From assembly GCF_031458325.1 (NCBI RefSeq), contig NZ_JAVDYG010000001.1, positions 3,782,001-3,846,000 on the forward strand: DNA of 64,000 nucleotides, given 5' to 3'. The number at the start of each line of letters is the position of its first letter. Positions within the stretch are counted from its first letter, which is position 1. This document shows, piece after piece, positions 1 through 9,189 of the stretch. The DNA comes from Nocardioides marmoribigeumensis. Lineage in GTDB: Bacteria > Actinomycetota > Actinomycetes > Propionibacteriales > Nocardioidaceae. A program made the translations under genes and the position numbers. Under the pieces are notes generated by a model, which made no database searches, was not told where the DNA came from, and saw nothing but the letters and a program-made list of their open reading frames with translations.

Positions 1-593
1 CCACGCTCCTTGGTGTCCTTGGCGGTCCACGGGGCGGCCATGAACTTGTCGGAGAGCGAGGACCCGGCGAAGACGTCGGCGAGCTTCTTCAGCGCGTCGA
101 CCTGCTTCGCGTCAGCGGCGACGGTGTCGTCGTACCAGAGGATCGTGTAGCCGTGCTCGAGGCTGTGCACGAGCCGCTCGAGGGGCGGCCGGTCCTCGGC
201 GGTCCAGAACTTGCGCACCTGGCCGCCGAACAGGAACTGGCCCCAGTGGGGACCGGCGGCGGGCGGGTTGGTGGTGTAGGTGATCGACTGGCCCTCGGGG
301 CGGTGGTCCTGGTTGCCCTCGGCCTTCTTGGTGACCACGTCCTGGCAGCCCGCGGCCGAGGCGGGGACGCCGATGGCCGAGAGTGCGTCGGGCTTCGGCT
401 TGCTGGCCTGCTGGAACTGCACGAACACCATGACGCCGACGACGACCGCGAGCACCAGGGCCGGAGCCACCATCAGCGCCGTGCGACGGCGTGCCTTGGA
501 CCGCTCCTCGGCGCGCATCCGCTCCAGGGTCGCGCGGCGCTCGGCGGTGACGCCTCCGGCGCCGGCGCCGGTGTTCTTCTTGCTCTTGGCCAC
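1..593 (-). CDS. DUF3105 membrane-anchored protein, C-terminus cut by window edge
   Basis: The protein starts at GTG 593 (VAKSKKNTG...) and runs off the left edge. It has a basic cytoplasmic N-terminus with a coiled stretch (ERRATLERMRAEERSKARRR), one transmembrane helix at about residues 40-57 (TALMVAPALVLAVVVGVMVF), then an extracytoplasmic domain. That domain has the features I associate with DUF3105: a GHQDHRPEG-like region, TTNPPAAGPHW, and VHSLEHGYTILWYD. The family is actinobacterial and of unknown biochemical role; the conserved His residues suggest metal or ligand binding, which is inference. It lies downstream of the F420 genes in the same direction with a 53-bp gap, so it may be read through from them. 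Confidence 0.8.
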   Translation of the reverse strand, partial: MAKSKKNTGAGAGGVTAERRATLERMRAEERSKARRRTALMVAPALVLAVVVGVMVFVQFQQASKPKPDALSAIGVPASAAGCQDVVTKKAEGNQDHRPEGQSITYTTNPPAAGPHWGQFLFGGQVRKFWTAEDRPPLERLVHSLEHGYTILWYDDTVAADAKQVDALKKLADVFAGSSLSDKFMAAPWTAKDTKER

Positions 594-646
594 GGGTCGC
601 TCTCTCGTCGTCCGGCCGGGGGACCGGGGTCGGGGGAAGGGGCGGG

Positions 647-1648
647 TCAGGGACCGATCCTAGAGGCTGGCCCCACACGCAGTCCGCCAGGCGCGTCGTA
701 CGGCGACCGGGCGGCCCAGCCGCACGCCAGCAGCACCGCGGCGAGGAGCCGGTCGCTGCCCGGCGGCACCTCGAGCACCCAGCCGTCCTCGCCGGGCGAC
801 AGCCGCGCGCCGGTGCCGAGCACCCGCGCCAGCGCGCCGCCCAGCTCCTCCGGCGTCGCGGGCGCGCCGAACCCGCGGGCCCCGGCGCGGCCGGGCTCGA
901 GGGCGGTGAGGACCGCCTCGCGGGCCCCCAGGCCGAAGAGGTCCTCGTCCTCGGCCCGCACCAGGGCGGCGGCGCCGGGGCCGTGGTCGCCCGCCGGGAG
1001 CACGAAGGCGTCCAGCCCTCGGACCAGCGCCGCCGGGCTGTGCGAGAGCTTGCCGGTGGCGAGCTCGGCGGCGGAGGCGACCTCGTCGGCCACGGCCGGC
1101 GCGGTGACCACCAGCGGGTTGCCGTAGGCGTCGGCGCGACCGCCGTGGTCGTCGAGCACGACGAGCCCGGCAGCCCCCATCGCCAGGTCGGTCTGGCCGG
1201 CCCGCCAGGCGCGACCGGCGGTGTCGGTGAGGACCACGGCCACGTTGGCCCCCCAGTGGCGGCTCAGCGCCTCGCGGAGGGCGCGTGCCGAGCCGTCGGG
1301 GTCCAGCGGCAGGAGCACGAGCGTGCCGGTCTCGACGTTGGAGGCGTCGACGCCCGCGGCCGCCATCACGAAGCCGTGGCGCGTGCGCACGATGCGGGTG
1401 CGACCCCGGACCGCGACCACCCGGTCGGTCTCCGCGGCGACGGCCTCGGCCCGCGGGTCCTCGGCGTCCGCGTCGGCGGCCACGAGCCGGCCCTCGGCCT
1501 TGCTCACCACTTTGCTGGTCACCGCGACCACGTCGCCGTCCTGGGGGACGACGCCCGCCCCGCGCCAGGCGACGGCGAGCAGCGCGGCCAGGTCGTCGCC
1601 CGGCCGCACCTCGCCGACCCCGGTCGCCGGGACGACGAGGAGGGTCAC
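647..1648 (-). CDS. fbiB: Coenzyme F420-0:L-glutamate ligase (CofE/FbiB N-domain) with short C-terminal tail
   Basis: GTP-dependent gamma-glutamyl ligase that adds L-glutamates to F420-0. GTG 1648 overlaps the stop of fbiA (GTGA), so the two are translationally coupled. CofE features: PATGVGEVRPGDDL at the start, DVVAVTSKVVSKAEGR, a TRHGFVMAAAGVDASN stretch, and SRHWGANVAVVLTDTAGRAWRAGQTD, which carries metal and substrate ligands. The CofE part ends at about residue 245 with a DEDLFGLG linker like that of mycobacterial FbiB. Instead of the roughly 200-residue FMN nitroreductase domain of full FbiB there is only an 85-residue tail (333 aa in total). The protein may therefore be CofE-like only, with dehydro-F420 reduction done elsewhere. 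Confidence 0.88.
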   Translation of the reverse strand: MTLLVVPATGVGEVRPGDDLAALLAVAWRGAGVVPQDGDVVAVTSKVVSKAEGRLVAADADAEDPRAEAVAAETDRVVAVRGRTRIVRTRHGFVMAAAGVDASNVETGTLVLLPLDPDGSARALREALSRHWGANVAVVLTDTAGRAWRAGQTDLAMGAAGLVVLDDHGGRADAYGNPLVVTAPAVADEVASAAELATGKLSHSPAALVRGLDAFVLPAGDHGPGAAALVRAEDEDLFGLGAREAVLTALEPGRAGARGFGAPATPEELGGALARVLGTGARLSPGEDGWVLEVPPGSDRLLAAVLLACGWAARSPYDAPGGLRVGPASRIGP

Positions 1649-2661
1649 GCGCCCAGTCCCACCAGGGCGAGGGCGGCGCGCGCCATCGCGGCCGTGGCGT
1701 CGTGGTCGGTCATCATCAGCGGCACCGCGTCGCAGGCCATGCCGGTCGCCCGGACCCGCTCGACCAGCGCCGCGTCGACGGTGTCGACGAGCCAGCCGTC
1801 GAGCAGCCCGCCAGCGGACCGCGCCCCGTAGTGCTCGGCGACGCCGGCGGCCGAGACCTCGACCCCGATCGACTCGAGCAGCTGGTGGGCCATCCCGCGG
1901 ACGTGGGTGCCGGCGACGATGGGGGAGAGCCCGACCACCGGGGCCGAGGTCGCGGCGAGGGCCTGGCGGACGCCGGGCACCCCGAGGATCGTGCCGATCG
2001 AGACCACCGGGTTGGACGGCGGCAGGAGGACGACGTCGGCCTCGGTGATCGCCTCGACCACCCCGGCGGCCGGCGTGGCGGCGTCGATGCCCACGGGCAC
2101 GACCGCGAGGGCCGGCACCGCGGCCCGCAGCCGGATCCAGTACTCCTGGAAGTGCACCACCCGCTTGCCCGAGGGCGCCTGGTCGTCCGGGACCGCGACG
2201 TGCGTCTCGACCCGGTCGTCGGTCATCGGGAGCAGCCGGACACCCGGCTGCCAGCGGGCGCACAGGGCCTCGGTGACCGCGGACAGCGTGTAGCCCGCGT
2301 CGAGCATCCGGGTGCGGACCAGGTGGGTGGCGAGGTCACGGTCGCCGAGGCCGAACCACGCCTCCTCCACGCCGTACGCCGCGAGCTCCTCCTTGGCGTG
2401 CCAGGTCTCGTCGGTGCGACCCCAGCCGCGCTCGGGGTCGATCCCGCCGCCGAGGGTGTACATCACGGTGTCCAGGTCGGGGCAGATCTTGAGCCCGTGC
2501 ATCCACAGGTCGTCGGCGGTGTTGGCGACGACGGTGACCTCGTCGCCCCAGCCGGGGACGCGTGCCAGGCCCTGGAGGAAGCGGGCGCCGCCGACGCCGC
2601 CGGACAGCACGGTGACGCGTCGTCGAGCCCGGTCCGGGGGGCTGCTGGGGGAGGTCGTCAT
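1645..2661 (-). CDS. fbiA: 2-phospho-L-lactate / phosphoenolpyruvate transferase (CofD/FbiA)
   Basis: Transfers the phosphoenolpyruvyl or 2-phospholactyl moiety to the deazaflavin Fo, forming (dehydro-)F420-0. At 338 aa it is of normal family length. The signature N-terminal TVLSGGVGGARFLQGL and the downstream NTADDLWMHGLKICPDLDTVMYTL are visible, as is PSNPVVSIGTIL near residue 205. It is the first gene of the two-gene F420 side-chain operon with fbiB. Start ATG 2661 is supported by a -10-like hexamer only 6 nt upstream, which suggests a leaderless mRNA. Fo synthase and F420-using enzymes are not in the window. Confidence 0.93.
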   Translation of the reverse strand: MTTSPSSPPDRARRRVTVLSGGVGGARFLQGLARVPGWGDEVTVVANTADDLWMHGLKICPDLDTVMYTLGGGIDPERGWGRTDETWHAKEELAAYGVEEAWFGLGDRDLATHLVRTRMLDAGYTLSAVTEALCARWQPGVRLLPMTDDRVETHVAVPDDQAPSGKRVVHFQEYWIRLRAAVPALAVVPVGIDAATPAAGVVEAITEADVVLLPPSNPVVSIGTILGVPGVRQALAATSAPVVGLSPIVAGTHVRGMAHQLLESIGVEVSAAGVAEHYGARSAGGLLDGWLVDTVDAALVERVRATGMACDAVPLMMTDHDATAAMARAALALVGLGA

Positions 2662-2697
2662 GGTCGCCTTCTACCCGTCCCGGCCGCCGGGGGTCAA
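2662..2697 (-). promoter_or_regulatory. Predicted leaderless promoter of fbiA
   Basis: On the minus strand a TTGACC hexamer (2697-2692), an 18-bp spacer and TAGAAG (2673-2668) precede ATG 2661 by 6 nt. There is no Shine-Dalgarno sequence, so transcription probably begins at or next to the start codon. The 350-bp fbiA-whiB intergenic region (2662-3011) holds this promoter and the whiB promoter; nothing else was recognised in it. Confidence 0.5.
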
Positions 2698-2893
2698 ACC
2701 GGGAGCGGGGGCTAGGGTCGCTGGCGGCGACCCCGGCCCGTGGGGCTCGTGGGACCAGAGTGACGGGTGGGACGGGACGTCGTACCCGCCGGTCTCGGGC
2801 CCGCGGGCCCGGATGGGACCGATCGGACCAGACCGGGGTGGATCGGGGCGGCCGCCGCTGCCGATCTCGCCCCGGTCAATAGCAGACTTCCGC

Positions 2894-2923
2894 TTGACTG
2901 CGGGCGTACGACATGCTTGTAAT
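2894..2923 (+). promoter_or_regulatory. Predicted sigma-70-type promoter of whiB
   Basis: TTGACT at 2894-2899, an 18-bp spacer and TGTAAT at 2918-2923 each match the housekeeping consensus at 5 of 6 positions. Transcription would start near 2930, giving a leader of about 80 nt that ends in the AAGGGGAG ribosome-binding site at 3000-3007 before GTG 3012. Confidence 0.55.
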
Positions 2924-3011
2924 TCTCACGGTGTCATTCCTTGTGGCGAGGGTTCAGGCACCACTCACAGGAGGGGATCCGTCAGGGTCACCCGGGTCGA
3001 AGGGGAGTGCC

Positions 3012-3269
3012 GTGCGAGAACTGTTCCTGGTCGAGGAGACCGAGACCGACGAGCTCAGCTGGCAGGAGCGAGCGCTGTGCGCTCAGACCGATCCGGAGGC
3101 GTTCTTCCCCGAGAAGGGCGGCTCCACGCGCGAGGCCAAGCGGGTGTGCCTCACGTGCGAGGTGCGCAACGACTGCCTCGAGTACGCCCTCGGCAACGAC
3201 GAGCGCTTCGGCATCTGGGGCGGCATGTCCGAGCGCGAGCGCCGCAAGCTCAAGCGCCGCGCGGTCTGA
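3012..3269 (+). CDS. whiB: WhiB-family [4Fe-4S] transcription factor (WhiB/WhiB2/WhmD orthologue)
   Basis: Small iron-sulfur transcription factor, 85 aa from GTG 3012 (RBS AAGGGGAG, 4-nt gap). The four cluster cysteines are in the usual order: ALCAQTDPEAFF, then CLTCEVRNDC with three cysteines. The GIWGGMSERERR beta-turn that contacts the principal sigma factor and a basic tail (KLKRRAV) follow. The FFPEKGGSTREAKRVC stretch is that of Streptomyces WhiB and mycobacterial WhiB2/WhmD, and the position next to fbiA matches those orthologues. In these organisms the protein acts with WhiA in septation control. An in-frame upstream extension to 2913 exists but lacks support. Confidence 0.93.
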   Translation: MRELFLVEETETDELSWQERALCAQTDPEAFFPEKGGSTREAKRVCLTCEVRNDCLEYALGNDERFGIWGGMSERERRKLKRRAV

Positions 3270-3274
3270 CCCCC

Positions 3275-3310
3275 GGCTCAGTCGGCTCAGTCGGCTCAGC
3301 CGTCTCAGTC
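3275..3310. repeat. Four-copy 9-bp tandem repeat between convergent genes
   Basis: GGCTCAGTC occurs at 3275, 3284 and, with substitutions, at 3293 and 3302. It fills the gap between whiB and the convergent gene and enters the latter's last codons. This is a simple micro-repeat with no clear function. Confidence 0.7.
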
Positions 3311-3700
3311 GTCGTCGGGGTCGTCGTACCTCGGGTCGACCTCGTGCGGGCTCCGCCCGAGGAGCTCGGCGACCTGCTCGACGACGACGGTGAGCACCAG
3401 GGCGGCCAGGTCCTCCGGCGTGGCCGCCCGCAGCTCGATCGGCCGACGGAAGACCACCAGCCGGACCGTGTCGCCTCGGCGCACCACCGAGGCCAGGGGC
3501 ACGGTCGACTCGTCCCAGCCCTCCGGCAGGACCGGCGCCTCCTCCACCGCGAGCTCGAGGCTGCCGAGGTCCTCGGGCCACCGCTCCTCCAGCGCCTCGA
3601 CGACCTCGAGGACCTGGGAGTCGAAGCGGTCCCGCCGCGAGGGGCGTCGCGGACCTCCTCGTGGGGTCAACGGTCCGGGCAGCACCGCCGGTCCCCGCAT
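3305..3700 (-). CDS. Rv3259-like metallopeptidase-fold protein lacking HExxH
   Basis: 131 aa from ATG 3700. This start gives MRGPAVLPGPL, which resembles the start I recall for mycobacterial Rv3259 and fits the same neighbours (whiB on one side, DUF3499 on the other). The fold family is the zincin-like COG3824 group. Where catalytic members have HExxH, this protein reads VVEQVAELLG, so both zinc histidines and the general-base glutamate are absent. The conserved core is RRDRFDSQVLEVVEALEERWP, then FRRPIELRA. The C-terminus is very acidic (YDDPDDD). It is probably not a protease; its real role is unknown. A longer in-frame start at 3805 is less likely. Confidence 0.75.
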   Translation of the reverse strand: MRGPAVLPGPLTPRGGPRRPSRRDRFDSQVLEVVEALEERWPEDLGSLELAVEEAPVLPEGWDESTVPLASVVRRGDTVRLVVFRRPIELRAATPEDLAALVLTVVVEQVAELLGRSPHEVDPRYDDPDDD

Positions 3701-3824
3701 CCCGCGTCCCCGCCGGTCGCGCCCGCTGCCGCGCCGGGGCCTCGCCCCGTCCACGCGGCCCGACTCCTCACGACCATCTGGACTCACGCCCGCGAGCCTA
3801 TCCACGACGCGCCGAACCTCCGGG

Positions 3825-3830
3825 TAGCGT
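3825..3830 (+). promoter_or_regulatory. -10 element of a predicted leaderless promoter (DUF3499 gene)
   Basis: TAGCGT lies 7 nt before GTG 3838 and no ribosome-binding site is visible. This fits leaderless expression. Confidence 0.4.
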
Positions 3831-3837
3831 CGGCGTC

Positions 3838-4236
3838 GTGAGTCCCGTCCGCCGCTGTTCGCGCACCGCCTGCCGGCGTCCGGCGGTCGCCACCCTCACC
3901 TACGTCTACGGCGACCAGACCGCCGTCCTCGGCCCGCTGGCGACCTACGCCGAGCCGCACGCCTACGACCTGTGCGACGAGCACAGCGACCGGCTCTCCG
4001 CCCCGCGCGGGTGGGAGGTGCTGCGGCTCGCGCCGGACCCCGACGCCCTCGGCCCCAGCACCGACGACCTGCTCGCGCTGGCCGACGCGGTCCGCGAGGC
4101 GGCGCGTCCGGTGCGGCCCGTCGAGCCGCCGGCTCCGCCCTCGGAGATCGGCCGTCGCGGCCACCTCCAGGTGCTGCGCGGCGAGCGCGGCGGTGAGCGG
4201 GACTCCGGCGGGCACAGCTCCAGCGGACAGCAGTAG
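3838..4236 (+). CDS. DUF3499 family protein (Rv3258c-like)
   Basis: 132 aa of unknown function, conserved at this position in actinobacteria. The N-terminus carries a likely metal-binding set: RRCSRTAC, then YDLCDEHSDR. The stretch ATLTYVYGDQTAVLGPL between them is characteristic of the family. The C-terminal third is a low-complexity Pro/Arg/Gly/Ser-rich tail. The start GTG 3838 is chosen because RRCSRTAC is the usual family N-terminus and a -10 hexamer precedes it by 7 nt. The end overlaps nothing; manB begins 11 bp later. Confidence 0.85.
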   Translation: MSPVRRCSRTACRRPAVATLTYVYGDQTAVLGPLATYAEPHAYDLCDEHSDRLSAPRGWEVLRLAPDPDALGPSTDDLLALADAVREAARPVRPVEPPAPPSEIGRRGHLQVLRGERGGERDSGGHSSSGQQ

Positions 4237-4239
4237 GTT
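4234..4239 (+). promoter_or_regulatory. -10 element of a predicted leaderless promoter (manB)
   Basis: TAGGTT lies 7 nt before GTG 4247. It overlaps the stop codon of the DUF3499 gene and decides between the possible starts of manB. Confidence 0.4.
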
Positions 4240-4246
4240 GAGCCGC

Positions 4247-5629
4247 GTGAGCGGCACCCGACCGACGACCGACCCGGCCAACCTGGACCAGGTCATCAAG
4301 GCCTACGACGTGCGCGGCACGGTCCCCGACCAGGTCGACGAGGAGCTGGCGCGCTCGGTCGGCCGGGCCTTCGTCGAGGTGACCGGGGCGGCGACGACGG
4401 GCGTGGTCGTGGGGCACGACATGCGTCCCTCGAGCCCGGGGCTCGCGCAGGCGTTCGCCGAGGGCGCCTCCCACGCCGGGGCCGACGTCACCATGATCGG
4501 GCTCGCCTCGACCGACCAGCTCTACTTCGCCTCGGGGCACCTCGGGCTGCCCGGGGCGATGTTCACCGCGAGCCACAACCCCGCGCAGTACAACGGCATC
4601 AAGCTGTGCCGCGCCGGTGCGGCTCCCGTCGGACGCGACACCGGACTGGCCCGGGTCCGCGACCTCGTCGCCGCCGGCGAGGCGCCACCCGGCGCGACCC
4701 CGGGCCGCGTCGAGCAGCGCGACGTGCTCGAGGACTACGCCGCCCACCTGCGCAGCCTCGCGCCGGTCACCGGGCGCCGCCTGCGGGTGGTCGTCGACGC
4801 CGGCAACGGCATGGCCGGTCACACCGCGCCGGCGGTGCTCGGCCCGCTCGACCTCCACGTCGTGGAGCTCTACTACGAGCTCGACGGCACCTTCCCCCAC
4901 CACGAGGCCAACCCGATCGAGCCGGACAACCTGCGCGACCTCCAGGCCGCCGTCCTGCACGAGGGGGCCGACCTCGGGCTGGCCTTCGACGGCGACGCCG
5001 ACCGCTGCTTCGTGGTCGACGAGCGCGGCGAGGCGGTGAGCCCCAGCGTCCTCACCGCGCTGATCGCGGCCCGCGAGCTGGCCAAGGAGCCCGGCGCGAC
5101 GGTGATCCACAACCTCATCACCAGCCGCGCGGTCCCCGAGATCATCGCCGAGCAGGGTGGCCGGGCGGTCCGCACCCGCGTCGGGCACTCCTACATCAAG
5201 GCGACGATGGCCGAGACGGGGGCCGTCTTCGGCGGCGAGCACTCCGGCCACTTCTACTTCCGCGACTTCTGGCGCGCCGACTCCGGCATGCTGGCCGCTC
5301 TCCACGTGCTGGCCGCGCTGGCGGAGCAGGACGGGCCGTTGAGCGCCCTGCTCGCGGACTACTCCCGCTACCGCGCCAGCGGCGAGATCAACTCCACCGT
5401 CACCGACCAGGCCGGTGTGGTGGCACGGCTGGAGAAGGGGTACGCCGGGCAGCCCGGTGTCGAGGTCGACCACCTCGACGGGCTGACCGTGACGCACGAC
5501 GACTGGTGGTTCAACGTCCGCCCGTCCAACACCGAGCCGCTGCTGCGGCTCAACGCCGAGGGCCGCGACGAGGCGACGATGACCGCCCTGCGCGACGAGG
5601 TCCTCACGACGATCAGGAGTGCACCGTGA
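4247..5629 (+). CDS. manB: Phosphomannomutase / phosphoglucomutase
   Basis: Interconverts hexose 6- and 1-phosphates, feeding GDP-mannose and other sugar nucleotides. 460 aa from GTG 4247. Alpha-D-phosphohexomutase motifs appear in order: the N-terminal IKAYDVRGTVPDQ; the phosphoserine loop FTASHNPAQYNGIK at about residues 105-118; the Mg-binding DGDADR at about 247; the sugar-binding GEHSGHFYF near 330; and the phosphate-binding RPSNTEPLLRLNAE near 425. It heads a chain with the Trm112-like protein and the SIS protein (4-bp overlaps). Upstream in-frame starts (4193, 4238) are less likely because of the -10 hexamer. Confidence 0.93.
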   Translation: MSGTRPTTDPANLDQVIKAYDVRGTVPDQVDEELARSVGRAFVEVTGAATTGVVVGHDMRPSSPGLAQAFAEGASHAGADVTMIGLASTDQLYFASGHLGLPGAMFTASHNPAQYNGIKLCRAGAAPVGRDTGLARVRDLVAAGEAPPGATPGRVEQRDVLEDYAAHLRSLAPVTGRRLRVVVDAGNGMAGHTAPAVLGPLDLHVVELYYELDGTFPHHEANPIEPDNLRDLQAAVLHEGADLGLAFDGDADRCFVVDERGEAVSPSVLTALIAARELAKEPGATVIHNLITSRAVPEIIAEQGGRAVRTRVGHSYIKATMAETGAVFGGEHSGHFYFRDFWRADSGMLAALHVLAALAEQDGPLSALLADYSRYRASGEINSTVTDQAGVVARLEKGYAGQPGVEVDHLDGLTVTHDDWWFNVRPSNTEPLLRLNAEGRDEATMTALRDEVLTTIRSAP

Positions 5630-5850
5630 CCGGCAACCCCACCCTCGACCCGGCGCTGCTCGAGCTCGTCCGCTGCCCGCAGTGCCACGGCACGTTGCAG
5701 GTCGACGGGGCGGCCGGGGCCGGCGATCCGGCCGACGAGGGCGGGCTCGTCTGCACCGCCTGCTCCCTGCGCTACCCGGTCCGCGGCGGGGTGCCCGTGC
5801 TCCTCGTCGACGACGCGGTCCCGTGGAACGCCGAGGCGGTGCGGCCGTGA
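5626..5850 (+). CDS. Trm112-family zinc-ribbon-like protein
   Basis: 74 aa. GTG 5626 overlaps the manB stop (GTGA) and an AGGAG site lies at 5616. It has the Trm112/YcaR pattern: LDPALLELVRCPQCHGTL, then LVCTACSLRYPVRGGVPVLL. The CxxC...CxxC zinc-ribbon cysteines are complete. Family members activate methyltransferases or are of unknown function. In actinobacteria this small protein sits between manB and the SIS protein, so a link to that pathway is inferred from context only. Confidence 0.85.
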   Translation: MTGNPTLDPALLELVRCPQCHGTLQVDGAAGAGDPADEGGLVCTACSLRYPVRGGVPVLLVDDAVPWNAEAVRP

Positions 5851-6893
5851 ACGAGGTCTTCGACGAGACGCGCCTGGACGATGAGGCCGCGCTCGAGCAG
5901 GCCGACCAGGTGCTGCGCCCGCTGGCCGAGGCCGGCGCCCGGGTGCGGCGCGAGTCGGTGGAGGCCGCCGAGGCGCTCGCCGCGGCGGTCGAGCAGATCA
6001 AGGACGACCAGCCACGCGCCGTCGTCGCGGCGGGGCCCGACTCGCGTCTGCTGCGCGCGGTGCTCGAGCCGCACTGCCCCGTCCCCTTCGTGGCGTGGCC
6101 CGGACCGGGGCTCCCGGGCTGGGCCGGCTCGCTCGACCTCGTCGTGATGCTCGCGCCGGGCGGCGAGGACCCCGGCAGCGCCGCGACCGTCGCCGAGGCC
6201 GTGCGCCGCGGTGCCCAGGTCGTCGTCGGCTGCCCGCCGGACTCGCTGGTGGCACGGCACGCCGAGGGCCGGCACGCGACCGTCCTCCCGGCGCGCAGCC
6301 ACGACCAGCTCGCCACCGCCGTGGTCGTCCTCGAGCTGCTCTCGCAGGTCGGGCTCGGCCCCGAGACCGTCCCCGACGAGGTGGCCGACGCGCTGGACCA
6401 GGTCGCGGTCGCGTGCTCGCCCCACCGGGACCTGACGGTCAACCCGGCCAAGGCCCTGGCCATCGCGTTCGCCGACTGCCTGCCGGTGGTGTGGGGCGGG
6501 TCGGTCCTCGCCGCCCGTGCGGCTCGCCGGGTCTCGGAGTCGATGCGCCGGGCCAGCGGACGGTCCGCGCTGGCCGGCGACGCCGAGCACCTGTTCCCGG
6601 TGCTCGCGGCGGCTGCCGCGCGCGACCTGTTCGACGACCCCTTCGCCGACGGGCACGACGGCGCGGTCCGCGAGCCCAGCCCCGCGCTGCTGGTGCTCGA
6701 CGACGGCTCGCAGGAGCCCGGCGTGGTCGAGGGCAGGCGTCGCCTGACCGAGGTGGCCGACGAGCGCGACCTGCGGGTCGAGGTGCTCACCGCCGCCACC
6801 GGGACGGACCTGGCGCGCTACGCCTCGCTGCTGGGGCAGGGCCGCTACGCCGCGGCGTACCTCGGCATCGGGCTGGGCCGGCGGCTCTTCTGA
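5847..6893 (+). CDS. SIS-domain phosphoglucose/phosphomannose isomerase-like protein
   Basis: 348 aa from GTG 5847 (4-bp overlap with the Trm112-like gene). The N-terminal half has a SIS-like sugar-phosphate fold (VVAAGPDSRLLRAVLEPH, then VVMLAPGGEDPGSAATVAEAV). The C-terminal part matches the PMI/PGI C-terminal domain (VNPAKALAIAFADCLPVVWGGS). Orthologues lie between manB and manA in Mycobacterium (Rv3256c) and Streptomyces. Here manA is absent and ahcY follows directly. Activity is inferred; the catalytic set of true isomerases is not obvious. Confidence 0.82.
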   Translation: MNEVFDETRLDDEAALEQADQVLRPLAEAGARVRRESVEAAEALAAAVEQIKDDQPRAVVAAGPDSRLLRAVLEPHCPVPFVAWPGPGLPGWAGSLDLVVMLAPGGEDPGSAATVAEAVRRGAQVVVGCPPDSLVARHAEGRHATVLPARSHDQLATAVVVLELLSQVGLGPETVPDEVADALDQVAVACSPHRDLTVNPAKALAIAFADCLPVVWGGSVLAARAARRVSESMRRASGRSALAGDAEHLFPVLAAAAARDLFDDPFADGHDGAVREPSPALLVLDDGSQEPGVVEGRRRLTEVADERDLRVEVLTAATGTDLARYASLLGQGRYAAAYLGIGLGRRLF

Positions 6894-6957
6894 GCCCACG
6901 TCGGGTCAGCAGCCTGCCGATCCGTCGGCGGGTGGCAGCCGAACCACCCGAGGGTCG

Positions 6958-6978
6958 GGCCCCGGGGAGGCCGGGGCC
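6958..6978 (+). terminator. GC-rich hairpin after the manB operon
   Basis: GGCCCCGG (6958-6965), a 5-nt loop and CCGGGGCC (6971-6978) form a perfect 8-bp stem without a T-tract. It sits 65 nt after the SIS gene and 45 nt before ahcY. The rest of the 129-bp gap has a possible -10 (TAGGAT, 6986-6991). No SAH riboswitch was recognised. Confidence 0.5.
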
Positions 6979-7022
6979 TCGCCGTTAGGATTGCTCCGAT
7001 ACGCCACTCATCGAGGAGAACA

Positions 7023-8453
<1,431 letters not shown>

Positions 8454-8472
8454 TCGACCGAGCCGACCTGCC

Positions 8473-9186
8473 ATGGCCGCGTCGTCCACCGAACCAGCCA
8501 GCCCGGGCCTTCCGCCCAAGGGCCGCGTGCTGGTCGTCGACGACGACGTGGCCCTGGCGGAGATGCTCTCGATCGTCCTGCGCAACGAGGGCTTCGAGTC
8601 GCGGGTGGTCAACCGCGGTGACCAGGTGCTGCCCGTGCTGCGCGACTACCGTCCCGACCTGGTGCTGCTCGACCTGATGCTGCCGGGCAAGGACGGCATC
8701 GACGTGTGCCGGGAGATCCGCGCCGAGTCGGGGGTCTCGATCGTGATGCTCACGGCCAAGAACGACACCGTCGACGTGGTGCTCGGCCTCGAGTCCGGGG
8801 CCGACGACTACGTCGTCAAGCCGTTCAAGCCCAAGGAGCTGATCGCCCGCATCCGCGCCCGCATCCGGCGGCTCGAGCCGCCGGGCACCGAGGTGCTGCA
8901 CGTCCAGGACCTCACCATCGACGTCGCCGGGCACCGGGTCACGCGCGGCGACGAGGTGTTCTCCCTGACGCCGCTGGAGTTCGACCTCCTCGTCTGCCTG
9001 GCCCGCAAGCCCTGGCAGGTCTTCACCCGCGAGGTGCTGCTGCAGGAGGTCTGGGGCTACCGCCACGCGGCGGACACCCGGCTGGTCAACGTCCACGTCC
9101 AGCGGCTGCGCTCGAAGATCGAGCACGACCCGGAGAACCCCGAGGTCGTCGTCACCGTCCGGGGCGTGGGCTACAAGGCGGGCTGA
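8473..9186 (+). CDS. mtrA: Response regulator MtrA
   Basis: OmpR/PhoB-type response regulator of the essential MtrAB system that controls cell-wall hydrolases and division or replication genes in actinobacteria. 237 aa. Receiver domain: VLVVDDDVALAEML, phospho-acceptor Asp in LVLLDLMLPG (about residue 67), then VIMLTAKN-like and YVVKPFKPKEL. C-terminal winged helix: LTPLEFDLLVCLARKPWQVFTREVLLQEVWGY, ending RGVGYKAG. It lies 3 bp before mtrB in the standard mtrA-mtrB-lpqB operon. ATG 8473 is the only sensible start; the first 15 residues are non-conserved. Confidence 0.97.
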   Translation: MAASSTEPASPGLPPKGRVLVVDDDVALAEMLSIVLRNEGFESRVVNRGDQVLPVLRDYRPDLVLLDLMLPGKDGIDVCREIRAESGVSIVMLTAKNDTVDVVLGLESGADDYVVKPFKPKELIARIRARIRRLEPPGTEVLHVQDLTIDVAGHRVTRGDEVFSLTPLEFDLLVCLARKPWQVFTREVLLQEVWGYRHAADTRLVNVHVQRLRSKIEHDPENPEVVVTVRGVGYKAG

Positions 9187-9189
9187 GCC

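Noticed and set aside
3896-6799. 967-codon minus-strand frame opposite manB and the SIS gene
   Set aside because: Low-complexity Arg/Ala/Ser content and no motifs; the plus-strand genes are real and complete.
6894-7022. SAH riboswitch upstream of ahcY
   Set aside because: The gap is short and I could not find the conserved core of SAH riboswitches. The CGAGGAG seen is just the ribosome-binding site.
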